NCBI GenBank assembly: GCA_049999725.1
Contig: JBNGIS010009039.1
Location: 1 to 26,404 of the forward strand
Source of the DNA: Haplomitrium mnioides
Taxonomy: Eukaryota > Marchantiophyta > Haplomitriopsida > Calobryales
Length of the DNA: 26,404 nucleotides
Direction of reading: 5' to 3'
Program-made: the position numbers and the translations under genes
In this document: positions 18,679-26,404 of the stretch, in pieces
Position numbering within the stretch: the stretch's first letter is position 1
How the letters are laid out: each line of letters opens with the position of its first letter
Notes under the pieces: generated by a model
What the model was told of the DNA's origin: nothing
Databases searched by the model: none
The model's input: the letters and a program-made list of their open reading frames with translations, nothing else

Positions 18679-18885
18679 TTGATGAGGTTTCAGAACACAA
18701 CCGACCGAATGAGCGTTCTTAAATCTAAGAAAATCTTGAAAAGCCAACCCTATTGGATATTGGAAGATCAATCCCCATCGCAAAGGAAAGACCTCCCGAC
18801 TGAAATTGAGAAGATGAAGAAAGCTTGGGTTGAAGGTAAAACTGCAGTGATCCGAGGTGGAAAAAATGCAGATCCTCCCTCCTTC
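18679..18885 (+). pseudogene. LINE-like ORF1 C-terminal fragment
   Basis: The frame reads RMSVLKSKKILKSQPYWILE, then DQSPSQRKDLPTEIEKMKKA and EGKTAVIRGGK. This is the pattern of the C-terminal domain of L1-type ORF1 proteins: a short helix with LK, then a D.SP.QR motif, a charged helix, and an EGK.AV.R..K strand just before the end. The 120-codon open frame (to 19041) continues past the homology without known features. The upstream RRM part is missing, so this is a truncated remnant. ORF1 proteins bind LINE RNA. Confidence 0.6.
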
Positions 18886-19270
18886 GACTTACTGAAATCT
18901 GACCCTTTGACACCCAACTTTAGGCTCAAATCCTCTTCCAGATTTCTGCCCCAGATGTCAGTTCACCCCAAACAGAGGCAACGATGCAACTCTTATGGCT
19001 CTAGGACTCTCAACCTGGAGGCTCGACCACGTGTATATTAGGATTATGATGCACGAAAGTTTGATTTAGTTTAGTTTACTTTGATGCACTTAGCTTTCAC
19101 TTGATCTAGCATTTGGGACCCTTTTGGCCCCCAACTATGTTACCATGATATTTTTTATGCTCTCTCTCATGGGTGGGGAATCATTACTACTACTCTCTCT
19201 CACTTGCACCATAGTGCGCGGCATACTGTTCAGTCTTTATAGCCTTAGGGCTTGCACAAGACTAGCTGTA
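18886..19270. other. Unassigned, AT-rich spacer
   Basis: No coding similarity or repeat seen apart from short CT runs and the remaining open frame of the ORF1 fragment to 19041. Confidence 0.4.

Positions 19271-19319
<49 letters not shown>
19271..19319. repeat. CT microsatellite (49 bp)
   Basis: Uninterrupted CT dinucleotides with a single CTTT break, on the plus strand. Confidence 0.98.
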
Positions 19320-19557
19320 AAAATAGACAAGATATCAAATGGGACCTAATACCCATACACGGCTGAAACACCAAAACGCAAGCCGAGCTTGCAAAACAGA
19401 ACTCAACCAATCTTGTTGCAGGAGTGGACCAAATCACAGTTTGAACACAATACCCAAGTAGGGCCAGCATACCAGTACACAAGGCCCAACATCCGGAACC
19501 AAAGCTGGAACACCAAAAGTAAACTGAGATTCAAAATACAGAACACAAACAACAAAG

Positions 19558-19868
19558 GGCAGGATTGGACTCAATGTAAGACTGGATCGGAGTCAATGCA
19601 AGGCTGGAGTTGGAGTCAACGTAAGGTCGAGATTAAAGTCTATAGAATGCTGAGATCGGAATCAATGTGAGGTTGGGACTGGAACCAAGGTAAGGCTGGA
19701 TTGAAATCAATGTAATACTGGGGTTGGAGTCAATCTAAGGCTGGGACTGAAGTCAATGTAAGGCTGTTATCGGAGTCAAGGTAAGGCTGGGATTGGAGTC
19801 AATGTATGGTTGTGATTAGAGTCAATGTAAGGCTGGATTGGAGTCAATGTATAGCTGGAGTCAAGATG
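19558..19868. repeat. Degenerate 22-23 bp minisatellite, about 13 units
   Basis: Consensus GGCTGGGATTGGAGTCAATGTAA (given here as GGCTGGGATTGGAG plus TCAATGTAA). Thirteen units of 22-23 bp follow without spacers, for example GGCTGGATTGGAG / TCAATGTAT near 19830, then a partial unit. Units differ from one another by several bases, so the array is old. There are no unique spacers, so it is not a CRISPR array. The 238 bases before it (19320-19557) hold nothing I recognise. Confidence 0.92.
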
Positions 19869-20170
19869 AAACCGAAACCGGATCAAAATTGGATTTCAAG
19901 GAGGGACGGGTAGAATTTCACAAAATCATCCACATGGGATGACAATAGGGTTGGATGCTGGAGCTAGAACACCCCATAGACTTCATGAATTGCAACCTCT
20001 CATTAGGGCTAGGCTAGATCACATATCAGGGAGTAGGACCAAACGACATGTCACTAACACAAAGAGAACAGAGCTTGATCCTAAGAAAACAGTGCAAGAT
20101 CAAGGAGAACAGAGCTGGAATAGGGAAATCTCACAAATGGCTGATTCAGCAACGCAAGCCAACAATAGTT

Positions 20171-20256
20171 GTAACATCTCAAGGACCATGGCTTCAACAC
20201 AGCCCAAGGACTAGGGCTAGAGCACAACCCATGGGTGCTACTGGATCACATCATGT
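20171..20256 (+). repeat. Diverged duplicate segment, copy 1 (partner at 23464)
   Basis: GTAACATCTCAAGG, ...TCAACACAGCC..., and CT(A)CTGGATCACATC occur here and in the same order at 23464-23541, with several mismatches and small gaps in between. Both copies lie next to 20-23 bp minisatellites. The direct orientation and 3.3-kb spacing could be a segmental duplication or two ends of one old element. Confidence 0.75.
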
Positions 20257-21350
20257 CATAGCACAACAATGGCACTCCAACCCCGAAAAGAACAACTCGA
20301 GATCAAACCACGTAAGATCTATATAGAAATCTGCTCTTAATCCACTTTTACCGACTTTCCAGATTTTTTAAAGAGTTCTAAAACTGCACTCTATCAGTTC
20401 AAAGATGGACCTCTCTCCACTCTAGGCCTGAAAACCTTTCTCCACAAAACCAAACACATAAACCACTTCTACTACTCACTATAATAGAACAAAAGCCAAG
20501 AATTACTCAAAGTGTATGACCAACATTTCTTGGCTAAGAAAGCTGCTATACAAGCTGATTTTAAACTTGAGCTGAATCAGAAAAATTCCCAAGCAACCAG
20601 TTACCCGACTTGCTTGAAACTCTCAAACCAACAATCCTGTGCCTACCTTCATTACAACACCTCACTTCCCTCAAACTAGATACTCAGGCCACTCCAACCC
20701 AATATATCCCAGAGCTTGATGTTGAGAACTCATCTATGGAACGACCCTCCGATCTCACATCCACTTGGTGTTCCTCCAACCATCCACTACTTTGTTTGCT
20801 TGTGAAATGCCCACCTAGTCCCTAGGCACACACAAATCGGAGCACTCCTTGCTCTACTGCAACCCACCAACTAGTATCCACTAACTAGAGAATCACATAA
20901 GGTTCTCTCCTTAAGAATTTAACAAACATAGAACAGAACATAACTTAAAGCAGAATTGATTTACCACTGAACCTCCCACAAATCATAATCTGGAACTCAA
21001 AATTCAGACCCACCAGTAGAACATACTCAGGTACCGCCTGACACACACTTCTCTAATGTACTCTGATTGATTTCTTCAATTGCAAGCCTACAAAACATCC
21101 ACCAACCAAATCTAACTCCAAATCCTTATTCCTTTATCAAAATTGCTCCTCATAAATCTGCAATCAACAGCCATGAGGAGGGGACCTCACAGACACGAAT
21201 CTCATAATTTTTACTTGAAGCATACTTGTACAATAAGACAACCAGCAGAACAGGAACTCGCCAACAGGCTTGTACCCTATGTCCTGCTCAACTGACAATA
21301 ACAGTCATAATAGTTCCCAATCAACTAACTTACTTCTCTACACGCTAACT
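20257..21350. other. Unassigned region
   Basis: About 1.1 kb, A/C-rich, without recognisable coding similarity. The best open frame (20610-20825, 71 codons) has a short leucine-rich stretch but no true repeat pattern. Confidence 0.4.
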
Positions 21351-21758
21351 TTTTCACACTAAGTTTTCAATAAGAACTAATAGCTCACAGATTGTTCTTA
21401 AACTAAATAACATGCTTTCACTAATTTACATCGACTTCGTTTGCCATAAGAATGAATTACTAGCACTTGTTCTTATGCTAATTTTTGAACTTTCACTAAC
21501 TCTTTTGTTTCCTCTCCCTTCCATTTCGAGCTTTTTGAATTCCTCTAAGTAGTTGTTTTGCTCTTTCAAACTTCCAAACTTTCAATTCGACTTCCACCCC
21601 GAAACCACGACAAATCACTGATTCGCCATTCAAACTTCTCTCATCGCTTGCCTTTGTGCAACAATCCTTGTCACGCAAAACACCGACAAGTCGTCGTTTC
21701 AACCATCACTATTTCGCTTCATCGCTATTTTGCCAATCATCCTTCCTGCCGAACGCCT
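21351..21758. other. Pyrimidine-rich region resembling the Copia-1 leader in composition
   Basis: Words such as AATAAGAACTAA (21370), TTGTTCTTATGC (near 21467) and a CTTC/CGA-rich downstream part recall 4084-4320 in the Copia-1 leader. I cannot extend this to a true alignment. It could be a decayed leader of a related element, or only similar low-complexity DNA. Confidence 0.3.
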
Positions 21759-22025
21759 CGGAATGTAACCTTCCTAACCAGGGCTCCCTACTTCAGAACT
21801 CCACATGGAACCAATTTACCCGAGGACTCCACTTCGGATCTCCACACGGACACACAACGGAATTCCCTTAACCGTGGTATACTACCACGGAAGACAAAAC
21901 GGAACCCCCTTAACTGGGGTTCCTCACTTAGGAAGACGAGTTTCGGATGCCTTCTTCAGACCACAGACTCTTCTCGGACCCTCCTTCCGCTCACTTCCAA
22001 ATCATTCTTGTTCCTTTTAACTTAA
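21558..22025 (+). other. 155-codon open frame carrying a 42-51 bp tandem repeat
   Basis: The frame is open for 155 codons, with a Ser/Thr/Arg/Pro-rich product without any domain I know. Its middle (21759-21941) is a tandem array whose unit lengths (48, 51, 42) are all multiples of three. The product repeats a pattern like RN.LN.G...RKT: QRNSLNRGILPRKT in unit 3 and KRNPLNWGSSLRKT in unit 4. No initiation context or neighbour supports a gene. The strand is poor in G, which by itself lowers the number of TAG and TGA codons, so long frames are expected here. A second similar frame follows at 22053-22427. I treat both as unproven. Confidence 0.3.
21759..21941. repeat. Four-unit tandem repeat with perfect hairpins
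   Basis: Units start at 21759, 21807, 21858 and 21900, each with CGGAA(T/C) or TGGAACC at its start. Unit 3 contains a perfect 8-bp stem CCGTGGTA (21872-21879) with TACCACGG (21883-21890), loop 3. Unit 4 contains GGAACCCC (21901-21908) with GGGGTTCC (21916-21923), loop 7. Unit 2 has the near-perfect pair CCGAGG/CTTCGG. Units 3 and 4 align best (CGGAA..CCCTTAAC...GGAAGAC). Confidence 0.7.
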
Positions 22026-22427
22026 TTCCTTCCTGATTGCGCAACATTTCATTTGATTTCCACCTCGTCGCAGACTTTCAATTCGATTCCTCGCAATCCA
22101 ATTTCTCCTTTTGCAACAAATCACTTTCTGCATGAGAATTTCCGCACCAAGCACTCAAACAGATATACTCGCAGCATCGCCTCAATTCTCCATAGATCAA
22201 TTTCCCCAAGCACCTTCGTTCGTCATCAGAAAACCCCATGCCACAAGACCGTTCCTCTTAAACAATTCGTTAAACATTCCTTCTCAAGAATTCGCTTCGC
22301 AGATTTATTCCTTAAAATTTTACAACATTTGATTCCCTCAGAAGCCTTCAACACAGATCAATCCTACCTTTCACTCTATTGCATTTCTCAGACCAGGGCA
22401 CTCGCATCAGACTTCCACGCAACATAA

Positions 22428-23280
22428 TGCTTCCTCAAATTCTCTGTTTGTTCACTTTCTTCAATTAGCATAGAACTTCTCGGGCAGGACTTCTTTGTAG
22501 GAGGGCCTTCATATCAGAGGATCTCCAATGCATCTGCTTTGACTCAACAAAATCCTTTACTACAACTGATTCCCTCTTCTCGCATAACGAGTTTGAAGTG
22601 ATTCAATTTCTCCACATAGATTAATTCTTCACATAGATTTTCTCACCTCAAATTCCTCATTATCATCATAGCCGATCATTCATCATGGATCGCCTCTTCC
22701 TCTTGGGTGGCCGCAGTAGAGACTCACCATTTATCCCATAAGTCTTCCCCAATAAACTAGAAGGACTATATAACCATTTGATACTAACTTTCTTTCAAGA
22801 GGCAGCCCCACAGGGGTGTAAGGCCACCGCTTTATTCTTCCAGCCCCTGGACGGACCTAATTCAGGGCACCGGCTTCTTTCGACACAATTCCACTGGTTC
22901 CTGGGCAGGCTGTCCATCAACACATATAACAGAAATAGATAGATAGGTAGATAGAGGCTGGCTAGCCCTCAACAATTAGATTAGTTTTACAACACAATTT
23001 TTTTTTTCCTTCACTGAATAAGACATCAATTTTCTTGTAGATCAGCCTTCTCCCTTTTGCCTACTTCATCCCAAAATGTCCTTTGATCCTTACATTTTAC
23101 AATTTTACACTTATTAGTCCAAAACTTGAAGCTTTACCATTTCCTTTCTCACTCCACCGCCTAGAAGAGAAGTCCTTCAAGTTGTTTTTGACCTTCTATC
23201 AGGAACTATGCTCTCACACATCCTAGGGCTGGAAATCAAGAACAGGAACAAAACTACATTCGACAATCAAGACAACAATC
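22428..23280. other. Unassigned region with a short GATA-type microsatellite
   Basis: About 850 bases without coding similarity. A TATATAA sequence at about 22768 could be a TATA box but nothing downstream supports a gene. An imperfect AGAT/AGGT run lies at about 22935-22957 and a short poly-T near 23000. Confidence 0.4.
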
Positions 23281-23745
23281 ACACGATCAGAGTTGCAATC
23301 ACATGGACAGGGTTGCATTCACACAGACATGACTACAATCACTCTGGATAGAACTGGACTCATGCAAGTCAATGCTGCAATCGCTCAGACTAGGGCTACA
23401 CCATGTCCCCAAAGGAGTTACTAGTCCATATCTAGGACCAAGCTCCAATCTCACATCAGAGCAGTAACATCTCAAGGGTCAGAACCTCAACACAGCCTAG
23501 CAAGACTGGAACACACCCTATGGGGCTATTGGATCACATCTTGAGTCTGGCATATAGGGACAAAGACAGAGCTACAATCAGGGAACATGGCTACAACCAG
23601 AACAACAATCACATGATCAGGGATGCAACCACACAGCCAGGGCTGCAATCACATGGACAAGGCTGCATTCACATAGAGAGGGCTGCAAACACACAAGATA
23701 GGGCTGCATTAACACTCACCAGGGCTGCAATCACACATCTAGACT
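23281..23745. repeat. Degenerate 20-21 bp minisatellite in two blocks
   Basis: Consensus AGGGCTGCAATCACATGGAC. Clear units occur at 23290-23400 and 23580-23745, for example AGGGCTGCAATCACATGGAC and AGGGCTGCATTAACACTCACC. The middle part 23400-23580 contains the second copy of the duplicated segment (23464-23541). The units share the AGG(G)CTG core with the 19.6-kb minisatellite, but the rest of the unit differs. Confidence 0.88.
23464..23541 (+). repeat. Diverged duplicate segment, copy 2 (partner at 20171)
   Basis: Same order of blocks as copy 1: GTAACATCTCAAGG, CCTCAACACAGCC, ATTGGATCACATC. Confidence 0.75.
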
Positions 23746-24197
23746 AGACCACTTCTCATAGAGCTACTAGTTCACACTGGGGCCGAAGTTGTAATCACAC
23801 ATAAGAGCTTGGCCACATCTATCGACTTCTATCAAGCCGCTGAGTTGACACACGCTTCACATGGGCTCGTGCTCACTTCTCCGACTAGTGGCGTTGTAAT
23901 TTCAATTATCAAATCTTAGCCTAGTGTTAATTTCAAACTTTGTCTTTGAGGCAAACGGGGAGTTCCCCTCCCCCTTGCCCCATTTACTTTTGGGACACTA
24001 AATACGTTGAGAGCTTAGAGCTTAGAGTGAGCATTATTTTTTCTAAGCGTGAGCCATTGCTTGCCACTTGGCTTTTACTTGTTATTAGTCATTCTTTTTC
24101 AATTACTCTCCTCTTTTGGCACCTATTTTTGGTGCCTTTGTACCTTTCAATTCCTATGGCCTAAGGGCTGACCTGGGACTTAAAGCAAATTCTATTC

Positions 24198-24200
<3 letters not shown>
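23746..24200. other. Unassigned spacer
   Basis: No recognisable coding or repeat content except a short AGCTTAG duplication near 24012-24026. Confidence 0.4.
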
Positions 24201-24247
<47 letters not shown>

Positions 24248-24257
24248 NNNNNNNNNN

Positions 24258-24309
<52 letters not shown>
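24201..24309. repeat. Long CT microsatellite containing a 10-N gap
   Basis: About 99 bases of pure CT dinucleotides on both sides of 10 N (24248-24257). The gap was probably placed because the run could not be spanned, so the true length is unknown. Confidence 0.98.
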
Positions 24310-24311
<2 letters not shown>

Positions 24312-24625
24312 GCATGTACTTTTGAGCACAATGCCCACACCCCGACTCTCTGAACCAGCCCCCTCTCCTGCTAAGTGTTCTTATTCTAAACTTGGGAGTC
24401 TCTGAAGGCCCCTTTGCATTTTTGTAGGGTTTGCAACAAGAACCTTTAGCACAAGAACCTAATGCAGGCTCGATCAAGCAGCTATGGAATCCTCACACAA
24501 TGAATGCACTTTATCCACACTCTCGACATGAAATCGATCTCATTTTAGGCTAGTCGACTATTATCAACAATCTAGACCATTCAAGGTTCCAAATGATGCA
24601 AATTGGGCTCTCAGGCATGCTCTTG

Positions 24626-25070
24626 AAGTTGAGGGGAGACTCATTTCCTTGTTGGTTGATCCCTTGGGTTTTTTGCTCATTTTTCCCACTCCAACCTTCA
24701 GTGACGACACCTCTTTTTGAGGTTTAGGGGAGACTTGATCCCTTGTTCGTTTCTTTGATCGCTTTTTCTTTTCTGCTTGTTTATCTGCTCGTCCCTTCAG
24801 CAACAACACTAATTTGTTTAAGGGAGGCTTGCTACCTTACTTGCCCCTCTACTCGTCTGCGACTTGTGATTCCCCTGCGAGCTACTCTTCCTACAAAATC
24901 TGCGATATGATTTATGCTATGTGATCTTGTTTATACTTTGTGATTGTGTGTTGGCTTTGGGATCCTATTTATACTCGACCCTTCAGCAAAGGCAGTTTAG
25001 AGGAGGCTTGATTCCATACTCGTTTATATGCTCGTATCCACTGCAACGAACTCCTATAGTCTGCTCTGCG
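24626..25070. repeat. Degenerate tandem repeat with a period of about 90-95 bp
   Basis: Related blocks start near 24628 (TTGAGGGGAGACTCATTTCC), 24722 (TTTAGGGGAGACTTGATCCC), 24817 (TTTAAGGGAGGCTTGCTACC) and 24995 (TTTAGAGGAGGCTTGATTCC). A second landmark, CCTTCAG(C/T), occurs at about 24695, 24793 and 24979. The last interval is twice the period, so a unit near 24905 is too decayed to see. Small repeats just before it (ACAAGAACCT twice at 24435-24460) are separate. Confidence 0.75.
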
Positions 25071-25540
25071 CAACGACCTACGACTACTCCAGTTGGGGTA
25101 GTTTTGGAGGCCTAACTCTGCCTTCTGATGGAGACGTGATGGAGATCTAAAGATAGCTCAAGGGTTTGGGAGATCTGAAAGATCGGTGATTCCTCCTCTA
25201 GCTGTTCAGTGGCTCCAGAGGTCTGAAGATAAATCATTGCTCTTTTCTCTATTGGATAGGTGGTGCCCAGTGATTTAGGAGACAATTTCTGTGGCCATAG
25301 AGGCTCAATGAGAGAACTCTCTTGAGAAATAGGTTGGGTGGCTGCTACATTTCACACTCCTTTCTGATGTCCTCTTTCCGACCTGTGCAACCTACCCAAC
25401 ATAGGCCAACGGAAGACCCTGCCTAAAAGGAGGCCGAGTGACGCCCAAAGATCACATGTCTACCCTGTCGTGGCTTGGACTTCTTCTTGGGCCTCTCATT
25501 TGGTGCTATTGTAGACAATCCTATATAGGGGACCTTCCAA
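25071..25540. other. Unassigned spacer before the LINE-like ORF1
   Basis: No coding similarity seen. It may be the 5' UTR of the LINE-like element that follows, but nothing in the sequence proves that. Confidence 0.35.
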
Positions 25541-25544
25541 TGAC

Positions 25545-25614
25545 ATTATAGAGGACCTTGTAGTGGAACCTGCAATGACATTACAGAGGACCTTGTAGTG
25601 GAACCTGCAATGAC
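25545..25614. repeat. Two 35-bp direct repeats
   Basis: ATTATAGAGGACCTTG plus TAGTGGAACCTGCAATGAC at 25545-25579 is repeated at 25580-25614 with one difference (T to C at the fifth base). Weaker partial units flank the pair (GGGGACCTTCCAATGAC at about 25528, ATTCTAGGCCTTGCAA at 25615). The near identity suggests a recent duplication. Confidence 0.93.
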
Positions 25615-25720
25615 ATTCTAGGCCTTGCAACAACAGTATAAGACCAGGTAGTGACATCATAGAAGGGCAGAACATCCAGAGATAGGGTTCAGTAGGTCAA
25701 AGCACATTAGATCCATATGA

Positions 25721-26404
25721 CTTGACTTGACGGTCGGCAAGCTAGAACAAAATCTATTGGAGCAGACACTACACTCCCTTTTCAGAGAGAACAGGATGGA
25801 CAACATACCCAAACTCAGGACTCGACAACAAGCAAAGAAGAAGAGTGAGGCAAAGCAAGACAAACCAAAGTATCCAGAGGCTCCACCGAGAACTAGAGAC
25901 CGCTCTAGTTGGGCAACAACACACATCCAACAATTGGAAGCCCTAATTCAATCGCTGAATGAACAACTAAAGCAACAAAGAACTGAATCACAGGAACTGG
26001 CGACATAGAAAACGAGACACATTCAAGAATTGGAGCTCTCACATACAGCACGACTCCACAAGATCAATAAAGAACTCTATGATGTCCTACCTCAAACCCA
26101 ACAAATAAACAAGACAGTGCAAGGTATAGAGGCAAGCCAATCAACCAAATTCTATGGGCTTAGATAGAAAATGCGAGATATGGAGATAGACACGAAGTTG
26201 CGCACACATCTAGGACAAAAGAAAACGACTCCCAACAAGAATCCATCCAAGAACTACAGAAGACCCATGTCTCTTGGGCCAGCATAGTGAAGGGAGCCTT
26301 AGACCCCTCCACGATCAAAGCAACAATATAGGGATTTTTGATGGAAGAACGAGATAAACAAGGACGTGACCTCAACCTCATTGCCCATGGAGCTCATCCA
26401 ACAA
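25721..26404 (+). pseudogene. LINE-like ORF1 N-terminal part (coiled coil, then start of RRM), runs off window
   Basis: An open frame to the TAG at 26006-26008 reads LEQNLLEQTLHSLFRENRMD, then a basic/polar stretch (RQQAKKKSEAKQDKPKYP). A heptad-like, Gln/Leu-rich helix follows (HIQQLEALIQSLNEQLKQQR). The same frame continues past TAG with HIQELELSHTARLHKINKEL. After a frameshift near 26155 it reads QESIQELQKTHVSWASIVKG, TAG at 26329-26331, and GRDLNLIAHGAHPT at the edge. A coiled coil followed by R..NL.I.G is the layout of L1-type ORF1 proteins (coiled coil plus RRM). An intact start is not obvious; the first ATG is at 25796. Alternative: the gag of another retroelement. Confidence 0.5.

Noticed and set aside
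19124-19366. 80-codon frame through the CT microsatellite
   Set aside because: A CT dinucleotide run is open by composition (Ser/Leu repeats). No other coding support.
19558-19868. CRISPR-like array
   Set aside because: Units are directly adjacent and degenerate, with no unique spacers. This is a plant minisatellite.
20610-20825. Leucine-rich-repeat-like peptide (LPSLQHLTSLKLD)
   Set aside because: Only one short LRR-like stretch, no repeat and no flanking coding sequence. Chance resemblance is more likely.
22760-22900. Promoter at TATATAA near 22768, and a tRNA-like GGTGTAAGGCCACC segment
   Set aside because: No gene downstream. I could not fold the GC-rich segment into a cloverleaf with a T-loop and anticodon arm.

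Overview
This window looks like repeat-dominated nuclear DNA from a land plant, probably a lineage with a large, transposon-rich genome. The evidence is two Ty1/copia elements of one lineage, one with an initiator-tRNA-Met primer-binding site, a non-chromoviral-looking Ty3/gypsy element, LINE-type ORF1 fragments, long CT microsatellites and assembly gaps (100 N at 4378-4477; 10 N at 8186-8195 and at 24248-24257). The species cannot be fixed from the sequence. I found no convincing host gene, tRNA, rRNA or CRISPR array.

Layout. (1) 1-5388, minus strand: a nearly complete copia element (Copia-1). Reading 5'->3' on the minus strand it has a 201-bp 5' LTR, PBS, a 1.27-kb structured leader, gag with a CCHC knuckle, protease, integrase, RT and RNase H. 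The RNase H runs off the left edge. Only three in-frame stops, all TAG, and one 1-bp frameshift break it. (2) 5389-6101: the end of a dispersed repeat, here called RX (copy A), apparently cut by Copia-1. (3) 6395-about 11861, plus strand: an older copia element of the same lineage (Copia-2), with its 5' part missing. A second RX copy (B, about 8530-10665) sits in the linker between integrase and RT, and the RT/RNase H part carries a large internal deletion. Its 3' LTR starts at 11583. (4) 11862-13100: unassigned. (5) 13105-about 17000, plus strand: a decayed Ty3/gypsy pol followed by a polypurine tract and LTR start. (6) About 17020-18634: RX copy C. (7) 18679-18885: the C-terminal end of a LINE-like ORF1. 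(8) 19000-25700: non-coding-looking DNA with CT microsatellites, two minisatellites of 20-23 bp, a hairpin-forming 42-51 bp tandem repeat in an open frame, a 90-bp tandem repeat and a 35-bp tandem repeat. (9) 25721-26404: the N-terminal coiled-coil part of a LINE-like ORF1, running off the right edge.

How it fits together: the gene-like content is mobile-element content, with no host operon or pathway. The most informative points are the nesting order (Copia-1 in RX-A; RX-B in Copia-2), the way each element decays (stops that are all TAG in Copia-1; catalytic acids replaced by N or K in the gypsy), the three-copy RX family whose termini resemble gypsy LTR ends, and clustered perfect hairpins in the Copia-1 leader and near 21.9 kb.
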